A DNA stretch of 61,056 nucleotides from Nemertoderma westbladi (GCA_032718475.1 JAUCBJ010000159.1:1-61056), one strand, 5' to 3'; positions 37,601 to 49,085 are shown, counted from the stretch's first letter. A program made the numbers and translations. Notes: generated by a model not told the origin, from the sequence alone.

Positions 37601-40600
37601 GAGAAGACACCGGAAAGCAAGGTAAGTGAAAAACCCGTCTCTAGGAGAAAGGTAACACCAGTATGTTATACAGACGACGGTGAAAGCCAGACTTCTCAAG
37701 GAGAAGATAGCGGGAAAGACACGGATAGATCTTATTACGTGAATAAAATGCCTAAAGATCAGGTAAGTAAATTCAAGTCTCGAACAAATGACAGGAGGGA
37801 ACAGGTAAGAAAAACTCCTCCCACGTCTCCCAAGAGAATTCAGGTGAGAAAGCCCGAAGAAAAGGCAAGTGTACACAATGTGACTCAAAATAAGGTAAGT
37901 AACATCAAACCGAAATGTGCGCTGTGCGACGGGACCCACCATTTGAATAGGTGTGATGAATTTCTAAAGAAATCATTAACAGAGAGACGCGAAGTCATGT
38001 GGGATAAGCGGTTATGTTATAATTGCCTCAGACAAGGACACCAACGGCGAACCTGTTTCTCTGACATAAGGTGTGCAAAGTGTGGTGCGAAACATCATAT
38101 CTTGTTGCACGCTGAATTCGATCGAAATAGTCCGAATCAGGTAAGTGATTCCGAGCTACATGTCCAATTCAGTGATGTGAACGACACTGATCAATCTGAG
38201 ATGGAAGGATTCTATACAGACGAGTTCTCCGACGAAAACGAATCCTGTTACATGATAAATACCGCAGTGTATCGAGCACTCACATATGAAAAGGATCCAG
38301 ATAACGACTTTACTCTAACTACTTCTGAGCGACAACCATCTTGGAAAGAGCCATCTTCCAATGTAGGGATCCGAGAGTTTCCTGTGGTGCAAGTAAGGGT
38401 TCACGGACCTAAGAGGAGTTATGTAGTGAACGCCCTCCTGGACTCCGGCAGCACAGGAACATTCATCGATAAAGAGTTAGCCGAAGATATATTTGCTGGA
38501 CAACCCAAGTTCCAAACTAAGCTCAACATGTCAGGCATTATGCAAGTTTGGAAATCTACAATAACACCTGATTATTATGTAGGAGCGTTGTCCACCCCCC
38601 AAGACGAACTAGGAGAACACAGCATAAGGTCAGTGAAAATGGTGGCTATAAAGAACTTCGCTACTACTCAAGCAGACCTTTATAATTGGGACGAGGATGA
38701 GAGCATCCAACATCTTAACATACCTCGATTCCAGACTGAATATCCTGGAGTGCAAATACTCATCGGCCAAAACGCGCATGAGGCGCTGGAGACGTTAGAG
38801 AAACGGCCTGCTCAACCGCAGCCCCTACAGACCTATGCGGTGAGAACTAGAGTAGGTTGGTACTTTACTGGCCCTTCCCGTAGAACACTCCGAGAAAGAC
38901 TACCGCCGGAGAGCGTATGCCAGGTGAGTGAATGGGAAGATGATACCAGTGAGGGAGACAACTCAACTGAGGGAATTCCATACTCCTCAGATAATGACGA
39001 CGTTCACCAGCTTTTTGATGAGGAGAATACCATCGATCTCCTTAAGGAAAACGAGGCTTGGCAAAACCAAGTAAACTTATGTCAACTTCTCTATCCATCT
39101 GAACGAGAAGCTTATAACGACGAGTTAAATGACGTCATTGAGCGTTGTAATGCCAAGACTCGAGATGAACATGCTGTACGATTCTTTACGCAAGAGGCGG
39201 TAGAGCCCAATTCCTACGATAAAGCCTTGTCGGTGGAAGAGGAAAGGGCCAAGCAGATCCAAGAGACGACTACACGTTTCATCAAAGATCAAGGTAGGTA
39301 TGAAGTCGGTTTACCTTTTCGCAAGAGAGAACCGAAGTTCATCAATAACAGACCCCTGGCGGAAAAAAGAATCGCGCAACTCCATCGACGCCTTACAGCT
39401 AATTCTTCAGCTAAAGCAATGTATCAAACACAGCTGGAAAAATTTATTAGTAAGGGATACGCGGAGAGGGTACCGGAAGAAACACCTGTGACTGAAAGAA
39501 CGTATTATTTAACTCACCATTACGTTCCTAAACCCGGTAAACCAAATGAAGTGAGAGTAGTGTTTGATGGCTCCGCTCTTTACATGGGTCAATCCCTTAA
39601 CTCTGAATTGTTACCCGGACCCAACTTGCTTCAATCTTTGTTGGGAATTCTTTTAAGATTGAGACAATATTCGATTGCTTTCGCCTCCGATATAGAAGGC
39701 ATGTTCTTACAAGTCAAGGTGTTAGATAGGGATCGAGATAGTCTACGATTTCTGTGGTGGCCCGAAGGAGACCTCAACCAGAAACCGGTGGAGTACTGGA
39801 TGACCATCCAGGCCTTTGGGATAATCTCAAGCCCTTCCAACGCCTGTTCGGTAGTGCGTACTACTGCAGAGGACAACAGAGAGGCCTTCTCTAAGGAAGT
39901 GATCGACAACATCAAGAGAGACATATACATGGACGACAATCTGAAGTCCCTTCCATCAGTTGAGGAAGCCATTGAGGTCGCTAAGGGAACGGTAGAGTGC
40001 TTAAAAAGAGGTGGGTTTCGATTAACCAAATTCACCAGCAACTCCCGTGAGTTTCTGGAGTCGATCCCTGCGGAAGATCGCGGAGCGAAAGATCTCGATT
40101 TGATCAAAGATGATCTGCCAGAAACCAAGACACTCGGCTTGAAATGGGACACAGAGAGAGATATCCTGTTTTTCCAACTAAAACAGCGAGATAATCCTGT
40201 TCGAACCAAACGGATTTGCTTAAGTATACTGAGCACTTATTTCGATCCATTGGGATTTATTAGCCCAGTTATATTGATTGCTCGTAGTTTGGTACAACAA
40301 ATGTGGCTTGAAAACCACTCATGGGACGATCCACTTAAGGGGGAATTATTGAAGCAGTGGATGAAATGGGAAGATTCTCTGCCAGATATCGAGGATTTTA
40401 TAATTTCCCGTTCATATTTTGGTCATGTTCTCCCTACGTATTCCTATCAACTCCATGTGTTTGGAGACGCCAGCGATATGGGAATCGGTATAGTAGCCTA
40501 CCTAAGAGTGGAAACTCCGGATGGAATCAAAGTCGCCTTGGTTACTTCTAAGGCATTAATCAACAACAAGTTGAAAGTTCCTCGAGCGGAGTTAAAGGCG

Positions 40601-42811
40601 GCTCTATACGCTATAGCCATCGGCCGGAATGTAACTGAACAGATTGACTATACATTAGAGAAAACTGTCTATTGGACCGACGCTTTACTCGTGTTAGAGT
40701 ATATAACCAATGAAGTCTGTCAGTTCAGCGTCTTCGTTACCAACAGGGTAGCCATCATACTTAGTCGCACGACGATGGACCAATGGAGACATTGCCCCGG
40801 AACGATTAACCCAGCAGACATCGCTTCCCGGGGAGCGACTCCAAAGGAATTGGTAAATACTCCCGAATGGTTAGGAGGACCCGACTTTCTCTACAGAGAA
40901 GAAGAAGAATGGCCTCCCCATCTCACAACAGCAGAGATCAGACAGGCCAAGGGAGCGGAGAAAGTTAAACCCAAAACTCGAGCGAGTAAATCGAAGTTGT
41001 TTAAACCTGCGGTTGATCTATCTGTATTATTTACTTCCGGAGAGGATGCTTTGGATCAGAAACCCACCGCCACGACGAAAGAAGTCTTGGAAATCCGTGA
41101 CAAGGATTGGAAATCTAGAATACCAGATATCGCGCAAGGACTCTCACCTCTCTTGCAGAGAGCGATACGTCACTACAGTTCCTGGAATCGACTCTGTAAA
41201 GCTGTCACCTATTTAAAACGATGTTTTCATCATCGTTACTCCGGGACAAAGCCCAATAGTGATGATGCTCCATCAACATCTGCACGAGTCCATGTTGTTA
41301 AAGATCTTCCACAATACAAGGTATCCGACAGGTTTCTAAAGGAGAAGATCAGCTACCAGGAGCATGATGAAACCAACAAACAGATGCTGAGACTCCTACA
41401 ATGCTATGAGGATTCCGATAAGTATTTCCTGTTGTTAAGAAATCCGCAGATGCGCTTAAGGGATCGCTTCTCTAGTACCATGATAGATGGGTTAATACGT
41501 GTTGGAGGTCGGCTCACCAACGCCCCGTTATCCTTTGACACTAAATTTCCCATACTCATTAGAAATCTTGATATACAAATCAAGATAATTGTGGATGTTC
41601 ATAGCAAACTGTATCATGCTGGTAGAGAACGAGTTCTGAGCGAAATTCGAACTCGCTACTATTTTTATAAACCTCGTAGGGCTCTGAACCAAGTTCTTAG
41701 GAATTGTATACCCTGTAGGAAAGCATTCAGTAGGCCTTTGACACAGCGAGAGGCAGAATTACCTAGGGAAACAGTAAGCTTCTATGAACCACCCTTTACT
41801 AATACCGGTGTGGATTTATTTGGCCCTATTGAAGTATATCGTGCCCGGACTATAGTCAAGAGATGGTGTGTCATCTTCGTTTGTATGACTTGTAGAGCTA
41901 TCCACCTCGATATGGTAAACGATCTCTCCACCAACAGCTTCGTGTTGAGTTTACGACGACAGATCGCTCGCTTCGGAACCAGTAACACGATGAGATCGGA
42001 TAAGGGAACGAACTTCATTGGCGCCAACAACGAAATTCAAGCTTACGTAAAGGACTGGAACAAAAGACAGGTGGACGATCAGCTAAGGATAACAGCGTCT
42101 AGCTGGACCTTCAACGCCGCCGACGCCCCTTGGTGGGGAGGAAGTTGGGAGAGATTGATTAGGAGCGTGAAGACTGCGTTCCATTTTATTGTGCCCTGTC
42201 GCGCTTATCTCACCGACGAACTATTGCGGACGTTAATGGAGGAAATCGCCGCCTATCTCAACGAAAGACCGCTTATGCCAGTCTCTTCAAATCCTGATTC
42301 CCTGGAAGCGCTAACACCCGCGCACTTTCTACTGAAGAAGCCCGTAGCCATGCTCCCACGATCAGAGATCACCGACGGAGACGAGTACTGCCGTCGAACC
42401 TGGCAACTTATGCAGTTGCTATCCCGTCGTTTCGCTGACCATTTCGAGAAACATTACCTGCCCACTCTACAACTTCGAACTAAGTGGTTTGCGCAGCAAG
42501 AAAACGTCAGCGCTGGAAACATGGTGCTTATTGTGGACCCCGATCTCCCACGTAAGCGATGGCAAACGGGACGTATCATCGAGACTTATATCTCGAGCGA
42601 TGGTTTGGTGCGATCAGTAGAGCTCGTCGTCATGCGGCGGAACTTTAAGAAACCAGGGATAGTCTTTGAGACTCAACAGCTCAATCGCCCAGTGGGACGT
42701 TTATGTTTACTGGAAAGAGACAGAGAGCTCTCCGGAAACTATGGAAGGCAAGAAACTCTTCCCACGACCACTTCCCTAATCCAACCGACATCTAGGGACT
42801 CCCCAACTTAA
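34631..42811 (+). CDS. BEL/Pao Gag-Pol polyprotein, 2726 residues, intact
   Basis: Single uninterrupted frame. The start MSDTKQNLSD is conserved in the inverted copy. Order by residue: an N-terminal extension of about 800, with an Ala/Glu-rich coiled-coil-like repeat at 394-461 (54-nt direct repeats); Gag DUF1759-like region at about 815-960; zinc knuckles from C1096 (CALCDGTHHLNRC) and C1129 (CYNCLRQGHQRRTC); aspartic protease DSGST at 1271; reverse transcriptase with D1687 (ASDIEGMF) and YMDD at 1766-1769; RNase H with D1946 (FGDAS); integrase zinc site H2324, H2329, C2359, C2362 and catalytic D2395, D2457, E2507; C-terminal DUF5641-like domain from about 2605. It is longer than typical BEL/Pao polyproteins because of the N-terminal extension. 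No frameshift separates gag and pol. All catalytic residues are present. Confidence 0.95.
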   Translation: MSDTKQNLSDSLLDVTICDSDRGVEPSSRKFSSPPTVRKVIPPVVITEPRLVQHRRSIIGTRAQVKRDQEAAEQQQPASQELIPQRPSSSSSEDTVELTPERGAEMTDAVYTDPLLILPAAVLTRLLIAVEEHQIDWARSQRTTRDSYAGYTSEELKSIVESQWNFPGPGLPFDLSEAAWEDIHRMGVAKETIDPAVWKRSAAGYAQGFFSSMERVERQLFKQPQGPQEQGQLLYQVRERVLRIRLILSAFEEASKRRQDTSLQVAVKTWLQRVRRQVQGAAQWKAQLEERSTHGESTDATFSQVESEATAEKPHKKDAIDIYLSDYQRFLGDEELRRRLEGLSPNSEGAKLVLDAIDVDRLAANQAKFDEQLRIAREKEEQVRKKRIEDRKTAAAAVAAAEAERKAAEAAAEAKAAAAAVEAERKAAAAEAKAAAAAVEAERKAAAAEAERKIAVAEAERRASEETTQLELENLQERQDNFNKQLTASNMQMMNRSTPKRQGYTSSEEGDTTDTEGGGNRSRLSRRKRTFHRQKLPDLPPAVRRQLNNTNLESTEPTDQIITIERLPTIVDEPEISRPVLEITPSVIDTPVLPEATYKFPLHSTKLPVPRRTAQETVQVLDPERNIPNLSPVVPRLPATTLADPVSAVDWVDERRRGMDILLGEMKENRIRSSQQVRELEGTVQHLKGTVRESKLELQEVQQSIALERDKLVNLQKGIPPPPVTMCQPVRSEVSHAQGVEPTRIYTASEVETPIVNPIKGNYRPVDNDIPYRTDHNPRNLYTDNSILNNTMAQESFTRQMARTEARQAVKVGEIVKFNGDEMKWLPFNEYYKDNIQNSVLSNGEKLRYLIECLEGSPKLMALKFIGHPDGLRQVWDTLNIRYGNRNNIAGYLYAKLVAPRKFISSGIIEFSDEIQEICRQLDWLGKSHEYQNTMVIRAVASTLPKGGVGTRWDKKVLYMMEQQRRDPTMADLMSFLDGEVKLQLLKLSREKTPESKVSEKPVSRRKVTPVCYTDDGESQTSQGEDSGKDTDRSYYVNKMPKDQVSKFKSRTNDRREQVRKTPPTSPKRIQVRKPEEKASVHNVTQNKVSNIKPKCALCDGTHHLNRCDEFLKKSLTERREVMWDKRLCYNCLRQGHQRRTCFSDIRCAKCGAKHHILLHAEFDRNSPNQVSDSELHVQFSDVNDTDQSEMEGFYTDEFSDENESCYMINTAVYRALTYEKDPDNDFTLTTSERQPSWKEPSSNVGIREFPVVQVRVHGPKRSYVVNALLDSGSTGTFIDKELAEDIFAGQPKFQTKLNMSGIMQVWKSTITPDYYVGALSTPQDELGEHSIRSVKMVAIKNFATTQADLYNWDEDESIQHLNIPRFQTEYPGVQILIGQNAHEALETLEKRPAQPQPLQTYAVRTRVGWYFTGPSRRTLRERLPPESVCQVSEWEDDTSEGDNSTEGIPYSSDNDDVHQLFDEENTIDLLKENEAWQNQVNLCQLLYPSEREAYNDELNDVIERCNAKTRDEHAVRFFTQEAVEPNSYDKALSVEEERAKQIQETTTRFIKDQGRYEVGLPFRKREPKFINNRPLAEKRIAQLHRRLTANSSAKAMYQTQLEKFISKGYAERVPEETPVTERTYYLTHHYVPKPGKPNEVRVVFDGSALYMGQSLNSELLPGPNLLQSLLGILLRLRQYSIAFASDIEGMFLQVKVLDRDRDSLRFLWWPEGDLNQKPVEYWMTIQAFGIISSPSNACSVVRTTAEDNREAFSKEVIDNIKRDIYMDDNLKSLPSVEEAIEVAKGTVECLKRGGFRLTKFTSNSREFLESIPAEDRGAKDLDLIKDDLPETKTLGLKWDTERDILFFQLKQRDNPVRTKRICLSILSTYFDPLGFISPVILIARSLVQQMWLENHSWDDPLKGELLKQWMKWEDSLPDIEDFIISRSYFGHVLPTYSYQLHVFGDASDMGIGIVAYLRVETPDGIKVALVTSKALINNKLKVPRAELKAALYAIAIGRNVTEQIDYTLEKTVYWTDALLVLEYITNEVCQFSVFVTNRVAIILSRTTMDQWRHCPGTINPADIASRGATPKELVNTPEWLGGPDFLYREEEEWPPHLTTAEIRQAKGAEKVKPKTRASKSKLFKPAVDLSVLFTSGEDALDQKPTATTKEVLEIRDKDWKSRIPDIAQGLSPLLQRAIRHYSSWNRLCKAVTYLKRCFHHRYSGTKPNSDDAPSTSARVHVVKDLPQYKVSDRFLKEKISYQEHDETNKQMLRLLQCYEDSDKYFLLLRNPQMRLRDRFSSTMIDGLIRVGGRLTNAPLSFDTKFPILIRNLDIQIKIIVDVHSKLYHAGRERVLSEIRTRYYFYKPRRALNQVLRNCIPCRKAFSRPLTQREAELPRETVSFYEPPFTNTGVDLFGPIEVYRARTIVKRWCVIFVCMTCRAIHLDMVNDLSTNSFVLSLRRQIARFGTSNTMRSDKGTNFIGANNEIQAYVKDWNKRQVDDQLRITASSWTFNAADAPWWGGSWERLIRSVKTAFHFIVPCRAYLTDELLRTLMEEIAAYLNERPLMPVSSNPDSLEALTPAHFLLKKPVAMLPRSEITDGDEYCRRTWQLMQLLSRRFADHFEKHYLPTLQLRTKWFAQQENVSAGNMVLIVDPDLPRKRWQTGRIIETYISSDGLVRSVELVVMRRNFKKPGIVFETQQLNRPVGRLCLLERDRELSGNYGRQETLPTTTSLIQPTSRDSPT
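35877..35984 (+). repeat. 54-nt in-frame direct repeat in gag
   Basis: Two near-exact 54-nt units encode AAAAAVEAERKAAAAEAK-type segments. The inverted gag copy at 44203-44390 has a different arrangement of the same codons, so this segment varies in length between copies. Confidence 0.8.
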
Positions 42812-42984
42812 TATCGTTCGGAGTGGGCGTGTGACTCTATTATTTTATATTATTTTATTATTTTTTACATTTATGTATGTATTACTATGTAATTTTATTA
42901 TAATCGTTTTATTTAATTTAGTAGAATATTATTTAGCGATTATTTTGTAGAATAGTGCAATATATTCGTGTTTATTACGTAAAT
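42812..42984 (+). other. Post-pol segment up to the inversion junction
   Basis: AT-rich sequence after the gag-pol stop, without an ORF. It ends at 42984/42985, where the inverted gag begins. Confidence 0.7.
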
Positions 42985-45558
42985 AACTTGTCTTAATCCG
43001 TCTGGATGTCCAATAAACTTTAACGCCATTAACTTGGGAGATCCTTCCAAGCACTCGATGAGGTATCTCAGTTTTTCTCCATTAGATAGTACAGAGTTCT
43101 GTATGTTATCTTTGTAATATTCATTAAAAGGTAACCATTTCATCTCATCTCCATTGAACTTGACGATCTCTCCAACCTTTACCGCTTGCCGGGCTTCGGT
43201 TCTAGCCATTTGACGCGTAAAACTTTCTTGGGCCATTGTGCTATTTAATATCGAGTTATCGGTATATAAATTTCTCGGATTATGATCCGGTCTATAGGGA
43301 ATATCACTATCAACAGGTCTATAATTACCCTTAATAGGGTTCACTATAGGAGTTTCTACTTCGCTAGCAGTATAGATGCGTGTAGGCTCCACACCTTGCG
43401 CATGAGATACTTCAGACCTAACGGGTTGACACATTGTTACAGAGGGTGGTGGTATACCCTTTTGGGTGTTTACTAATTTATCGCGTTCAAGCGCGATACT
43501 TTGCTGCACTTCTTGCAACTCTAGCCTACTTTCCCTCACTGTTCCCTTTAAATGTTGGACAGTCCCTTCCAACTCTCGGACCTGTTGGGAGGAGCGTATC
43601 TGATTCTCCTTCATCTCTCCAAGGAGAATATCCATCCCCCGCCGTCTCTCGTCTACCCAATCAACCGCCGAAACGGGATCCGCCAACGTCGTAGCGGGCA
43701 GACAAGGGACAACGGGCGACAAATTCGGAATATTTCGCTCGGGGTCCAGGACCTGAACTGTCTCTCGGGCAGTTCTACGGGGCACAAGTAGCTTAGTGCT
43801 ATGTAGAGGGAACTTATAGGTAGTCTCAGGGAGCACAGGTATGTCTATCACCGAAGGGGTGATTTCAAGAACAGGCCTAATTATTTCAGGCTCATCTACT
43901 ATAGTAGGGAGTCTTTCTATTTTAATTATTGGGTCTGTGGGCTCTGTACTACCCAAGTTGGTGCTATTTAGTTGCCTTCTAACAGCTGGAGGCAAATCAG
44001 GCAATTTCTGACGGTGGAATGTTCTTTTACGTCTACTTGGACGAGATCTATTTCCCTTGCCTTCAGTATCGGTGGTATCGCCTTCCTCAGATGATGTATA
44101 CCCCTGTCTCTTGGGAGTAGATCGACTCATCATCTGCATATTGCTCGCTGTTAACTGTTTATTGAAGTTGTCCTGCTTTTCTTGAAGAATTTCCAACTCT
44201 AGTTGGGTTGCCTCTTCAGATGCCCTCCGTTCTGCTTCTACCACTGCCTCTGCTGTTGCCAGTGCCGCCTTTCTTTCTGCTTCGGCCGCTGCCTCTGCCG
44301 CTGCCTCTGCCGCTTTTGCCTTGGCCGCTGCCGCCTTTCTTTCTGCTTCTGCAGCTGCCACTGCTGCTGCTACTGCCGCTGCCTTTCTGTCTTCTATACG
44401 TTTTTTCTTTACTTGTTCTTCCTGTACCTTAACGACGCGGAGTTGTTCATCGAATTTAGCTTGATTAGCCGCTAACCTATCCACGTCGATGGCGTCAAGC
44501 ACACGCTGTGCTCCTTCACTATTAGGGCTAAGTCCCTCTAGTCTTCTCCGCAACTCTTCATCACCTACAAAACGCTGATAGTCTGACAGATAGATATCAA
44601 TGGCATCCTTCTTATGCGGTTTCTCTGCCGTCGCCTCACTTTCCACTTGGGAAAAAGTAGCGTCTGTTGATTCTCCATGGGTTGATCGCTCCTCTAGCTG
44701 AGCTTTCCACTGAGCAGTTCCTCGAACCTGGAGATTCACTCTTTGAAACCAAGTCTTTACGGCAACTTGCAACGACGTGTCTTGCCTTCTTTTAGAAGCC
44801 TCCTCAAAGGCGGATAAGATTAGCCTAATCCGCAGAACTCTTTCTCTAACTTGATAAAGCAGCGATCCCTGCTCTTGAGGTCCTTGAGGTTGTTGAAAAA
44901 GTTGCTTTTCTATTCGCTCCATAGAGCTGAAGAATCCCTGTGCGTATCCGGCTGCGGACCTCTTCCATACAGCTGGATCGATGGTTTCCTTGGCTACTCC
45001 CATCCGGTGTATGTCTTCCCAGGCAGCTTCTGATAAATCAAACGGGAGTCCGGGTCCGGGGAAGTTCCATTGCGACTCGACAATAGACTTCAGTTCTTCA
45101 CTAGTGTATCCCGCGTAGTTATCTCTAGTTGACCGTTGACTTCTCGCCCAATCAATCTGGTGTTCTTCCACCGCGATCAATAACCCAGCGAGCACGGCTG
45201 CAGGAAGGATGAGAAGGGGATCCGTATAAACCGCATCCGTCATCTCTGCTCCGCTCTCGGGTGTCAGCTCTACAGTATCCTCACTACTGGAGCTGCTGGG
45301 CCGCTGAGGAATAAGTTCTTGACTAGCGGGTTGTTGCTGTTCCGCTGCCTTTTGGTCCCGCTTGACCTGAGCTCGAGTGCCTATGATAGACCTACGATGT
45401 TGGACCAGCCTAGGTTCTGTTATTACTACTGGAGGGATGACTTTCCTCACAGTGGGAGGTGAACTGGATTTACGACCAGACAGTGGTACGTCTCTATCTG
45501 AGTCGCAGATAGTTACATCTAATAAACTGTCTGACAGGTTCTGCTTAGTATCAGACAT
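42940..45558 (-). pseudogene. Second BEL/Pao gag, truncated, inverted
   Basis: Minus-strand frame of 872 codons, closely similar to residues 1-875 of the complete polyprotein, starting with the same MSDTKQNLSD. Homology ends after HPDGLRQV at about 42985; the last 14 residues are read from the unrelated flank. It has the N-terminal extension, Ala-rich segment and start of the DUF1759-like region, but no zinc knuckles, protease, RT, RNase H or integrase. Amino-acid changes and small indels show it is a different copy, not a simple inversion of its neighbour. It could at most yield a truncated Gag-like protein. Confidence 0.9.
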
Positions 45559-47842
45559 GACTATGTATACCGTTGAATGTCTACTGCTGTATTACAGTCT
45601 GAGTAAGTCTAGTAACTCAATATTACCTACTAGCCTAGTAATTAATTACCGGTACTGCTACTCAGTGTAGCGTGATATATATAATATATTAGAATACCGG
45701 TATACTTATAGTATATATAACTATATAAGTATTATTACAGACTAGGTTTATCACAGAATACCGGTATAGTTTTAGCACAAATATATATAAATATATAATA
45801 GGCCTATCTGAATACCGGTATACAGCTTACAGTTTGTAGGATATATAATTCTGAAATAGAATTAATTACAAGTACCGGTATAATTTCAACCTAGATTTAT
45901 AGAAATAAAGATAATAGGCCTATCGTAAATACCGGTATGCAGTTTACACTTATAGTGTATATATATAAGTATAATTACAAACTAGAATTAATTACAAGTA
46001 CCGGTATAATTTCAGCCGAAATTTATAGAAATAAAGATAATAGGCCTATCGTAAATACCGGTATATCAATTATTTCAAATAATTGAATTTCTGATACTTT
46101 AGGGTTACTTGGTTACTTTACTTACTTTATTACCGTTATTTGAGCAGTAATCCAACTGATATTGAGGCCTAATGGTTGTATGGTAGGCCTACGATTTATA
46201 AATCGTTAGATTTGATTTATAATATATATATACCCGTTTTAATGGGTTTTGTCAATGTTTGAAATAAATGTTATTATTTCTGGGGAGTAATCACTACACA
46301 AAGCGGTGCGCTTTCAGTGAAGTGTTACGTACAGGACACTAAAACAAATAATACTAATTTACCTAAGTTACTTAATACTACAAATTACTTACAATTCGGG
46401 TGAGATTACAATCTCTAAATAAACATAAAATCTTACAAAAACACAAATACGAATTTTTTAGGGTAATTTTACAAGAAGTCTACAAACCAGCCTAACAAAG
46501 GGTTAGAAATCTGATTATTACAGCGGACAGGGTACTACGGTATTTGAAATAATAAGTAGTAGTAAATACACTGCGTTGTCTAGATAGGAAAATGCCACCG
46601 CCTGACGACCTATAGCCGTATCGCTATAGGTTCTACGTTATGTATCACGGAGTGTTCCTACCTAGAAGTTAATAGAGCTAATCGAATGTGCCTATCAACC
46701 ACTTTACAACACAAATATAATGCCTACAATAATTACTTCGGAAAGCACCGTACACTAAACCCTAAATTAGGTACGAGTACTTGTATAACAAATAATCAGT
46801 AGTTAAATATACTTGAACAGCTAAAAGAACCACGGCATCTGCTGGAGTGACCGATGCACAAAATCACCAGTCTTTACCTACGCCAAGCAGCCCGTGTAGT
46901 ACCGAGGTTAATTTAACTATAACGGTATGTATAACAAACACAATTACTGTAGGAACAAACTTGGGGACTTGAATGTTGCGAATAATCGCATAAACTCTGA
47001 ATAATAAATATTACGCTACGCGTACAAACTACTCAAACAAAATACAGACCGAACACTGACAGACTACTATCAAGCCTAAACAAACCACGGTATATGCAGA
47101 CTCCGAAATGATTAGGGAGTATGCGCTCTAACCCAGTAGTGCGACTTATTCTTTAGTTGGGGTTTACCTTACAGCATTCGCTGCCCTTACTGCCTAATCG
47201 TACTTAATCGGACAGATGATCTACACACGCGGCAATCCGTTCAGACTTAATAACAGCCAGACAACTATCCAGCCTACAAATTATTTAAATAAAATTATAC
47301 GCTACCTGTACAGACTTACACAAACAGAGTACAGACTAAACGATGGCAGACTACTCTCAAGCCTAAATAAACTACAGGACATGCAGACTCCGAAATGATT
47401 AGGGAGTATGCGCTCTAACCCAGTAGTGCGACTTATTCTTTAGTTGGGGGGTTTACCTTACAGCGTTGCTGCCCCTACTTCCTAACCGTACTTAATCGGA
47501 CAAGTGCTCTACACACACTGTAATCCGTTCAGACTTAACAGCAATCAGACAACAGCTCAGCCTACAAATTGTCTATACAATCTGATGAGGTTTACACGCC
47601 TTCTGTTCAATACTGGCCTACAAACAAATAAAACTTGACAGAAATAAGTAAAAATCTCAATAAAAAACCAGGGCTGCAGTCCCTGATTAATTATTAAGGC
47701 CTACTGGTATATAATAATCAAAATCGAATAATACTGCTGTAGGTACCGGTCCGGATGATCAGGCAGTCAGGCCTACTGGTTACCGGTCGACCGGTACTTT
47801 CGACTTTATTGCTTACTGCAATAAAGAAGCTATATCCTTTAA
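45559..47842 (-). other. Inverted BEL/Pao leader
   Basis: Reverse complement of a relative of 32373-34630, including the roughly 289-bp duplicated segment (here about 47040-47540) and CCGGTA-rich stretches. It is more diverged than the LTR pair. No gene is present. Confidence 0.85.
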
Positions 47843-49085
47843 TGTTCGCGCTTTCAGACCTTTGGCAGTTTAACCCGCCAAATTAGAATGTCTTCTAGAT
47901 AATAAATCGCTTTTTAGTCTATGACAAGTATTTGATTCACTACACTAGTCGAAACCAATCCGTGCGCGACCATTCACCCGCTGGATATTCCCGGGAGATT
48001 GGGTTCGACGGTTTAATTTTTATTGCTATGTAAGCCTAATTTATTATTCGACTGACAGTAATATATAATCTCTGACAATATTATTTACCTTCGGGAATAT
48101 TAACAGTTCCTTTAGGACGTGGCGCTTTATCTATATAAACAGAGTTATGACTTAAACTACTCACAACGATATGGCTTAATTATAATTCACATATATGGCG
48201 CATTCTTTAGGAATTGCTTCTTTAACAGACTCACTCATACACAATGCTGCACAATACTGCACACTAATCTGACAATCTTCACTGATTTTAGTCACATATA
48301 AAAGGAACACAGGCTGACTCATGTAGGGTCTATCAAATAACATTAGATTCACTTCAAACCACTTTAACATAAGTCACAATCGTTTATCTGTAACCCTTCT
48401 CTCTTACCTTCGGTATATCAAGAACATTGGGTTTCGGGGTTGTTTATCGTTATTCCAAATATAATAATTCATCAACCATATTATGAAGAACTGACGGTAA
48501 ATAGCAGTATAAAACAACAACTGAACACTGATTGTTACGAGTTTGCAATGTTTCAGCAGTCAGCATGTATGATCAGTCAGCAGTCATCAGGTATGTTAAA
48601 TTGCAGTTAAAGGATATATGCCCTTTATAATTAAACCTACTAGTGTACGACTAAAAAGCAGTACAGCACAAAATACTTCTAAGCCGTTCTTTCTTTGGCT
48701 CAAGACTGAATGAAAACACTGCACATAGGCATTGCGTCATTTCTCGGAAATTTTCTGTACAAGGAGCCACAAAAACGCTCTCATTGGCTGACTGAACTGA
48801 GAGACGCCGTAGAACAAAGGAAATCAACACGTATGAATGTCAGCTGTTAACCGTAGTCATAGTAACTACTGTTCAAGAGTAGCTATCACCCCTTTGCGTC
48901 ACGAATTGCCATAGAATCACAAAATATGCCTTTCACAGTACACATACGGAGGAAATAGGTCTTAGATCCTCTAAAAACACCGATACAGCAATAATACGGT
49001 CTCTTACACTTATTAAATCAACTACAGAGTATTTTAATGTAAAAGATAATAAAAATAACGGGGCAATTCAGCAAAGGCTTTTACA
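47843..49085 (-). repeat. Inverted, divergent BEL/Pao LTR
   Basis: Reading on the minus strand, the 3' two thirds (47843 to about 48680) match the main LTR, ending GCGAACA. The 5' third (about 48690-49085) is largely unrelated except for the terminal TGTAAAAGC. It is therefore a subfamily LTR with a replaced U3 region. The outer limit at 49085 rests on the terminal motif alone and is less certain. Confidence 0.78.
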
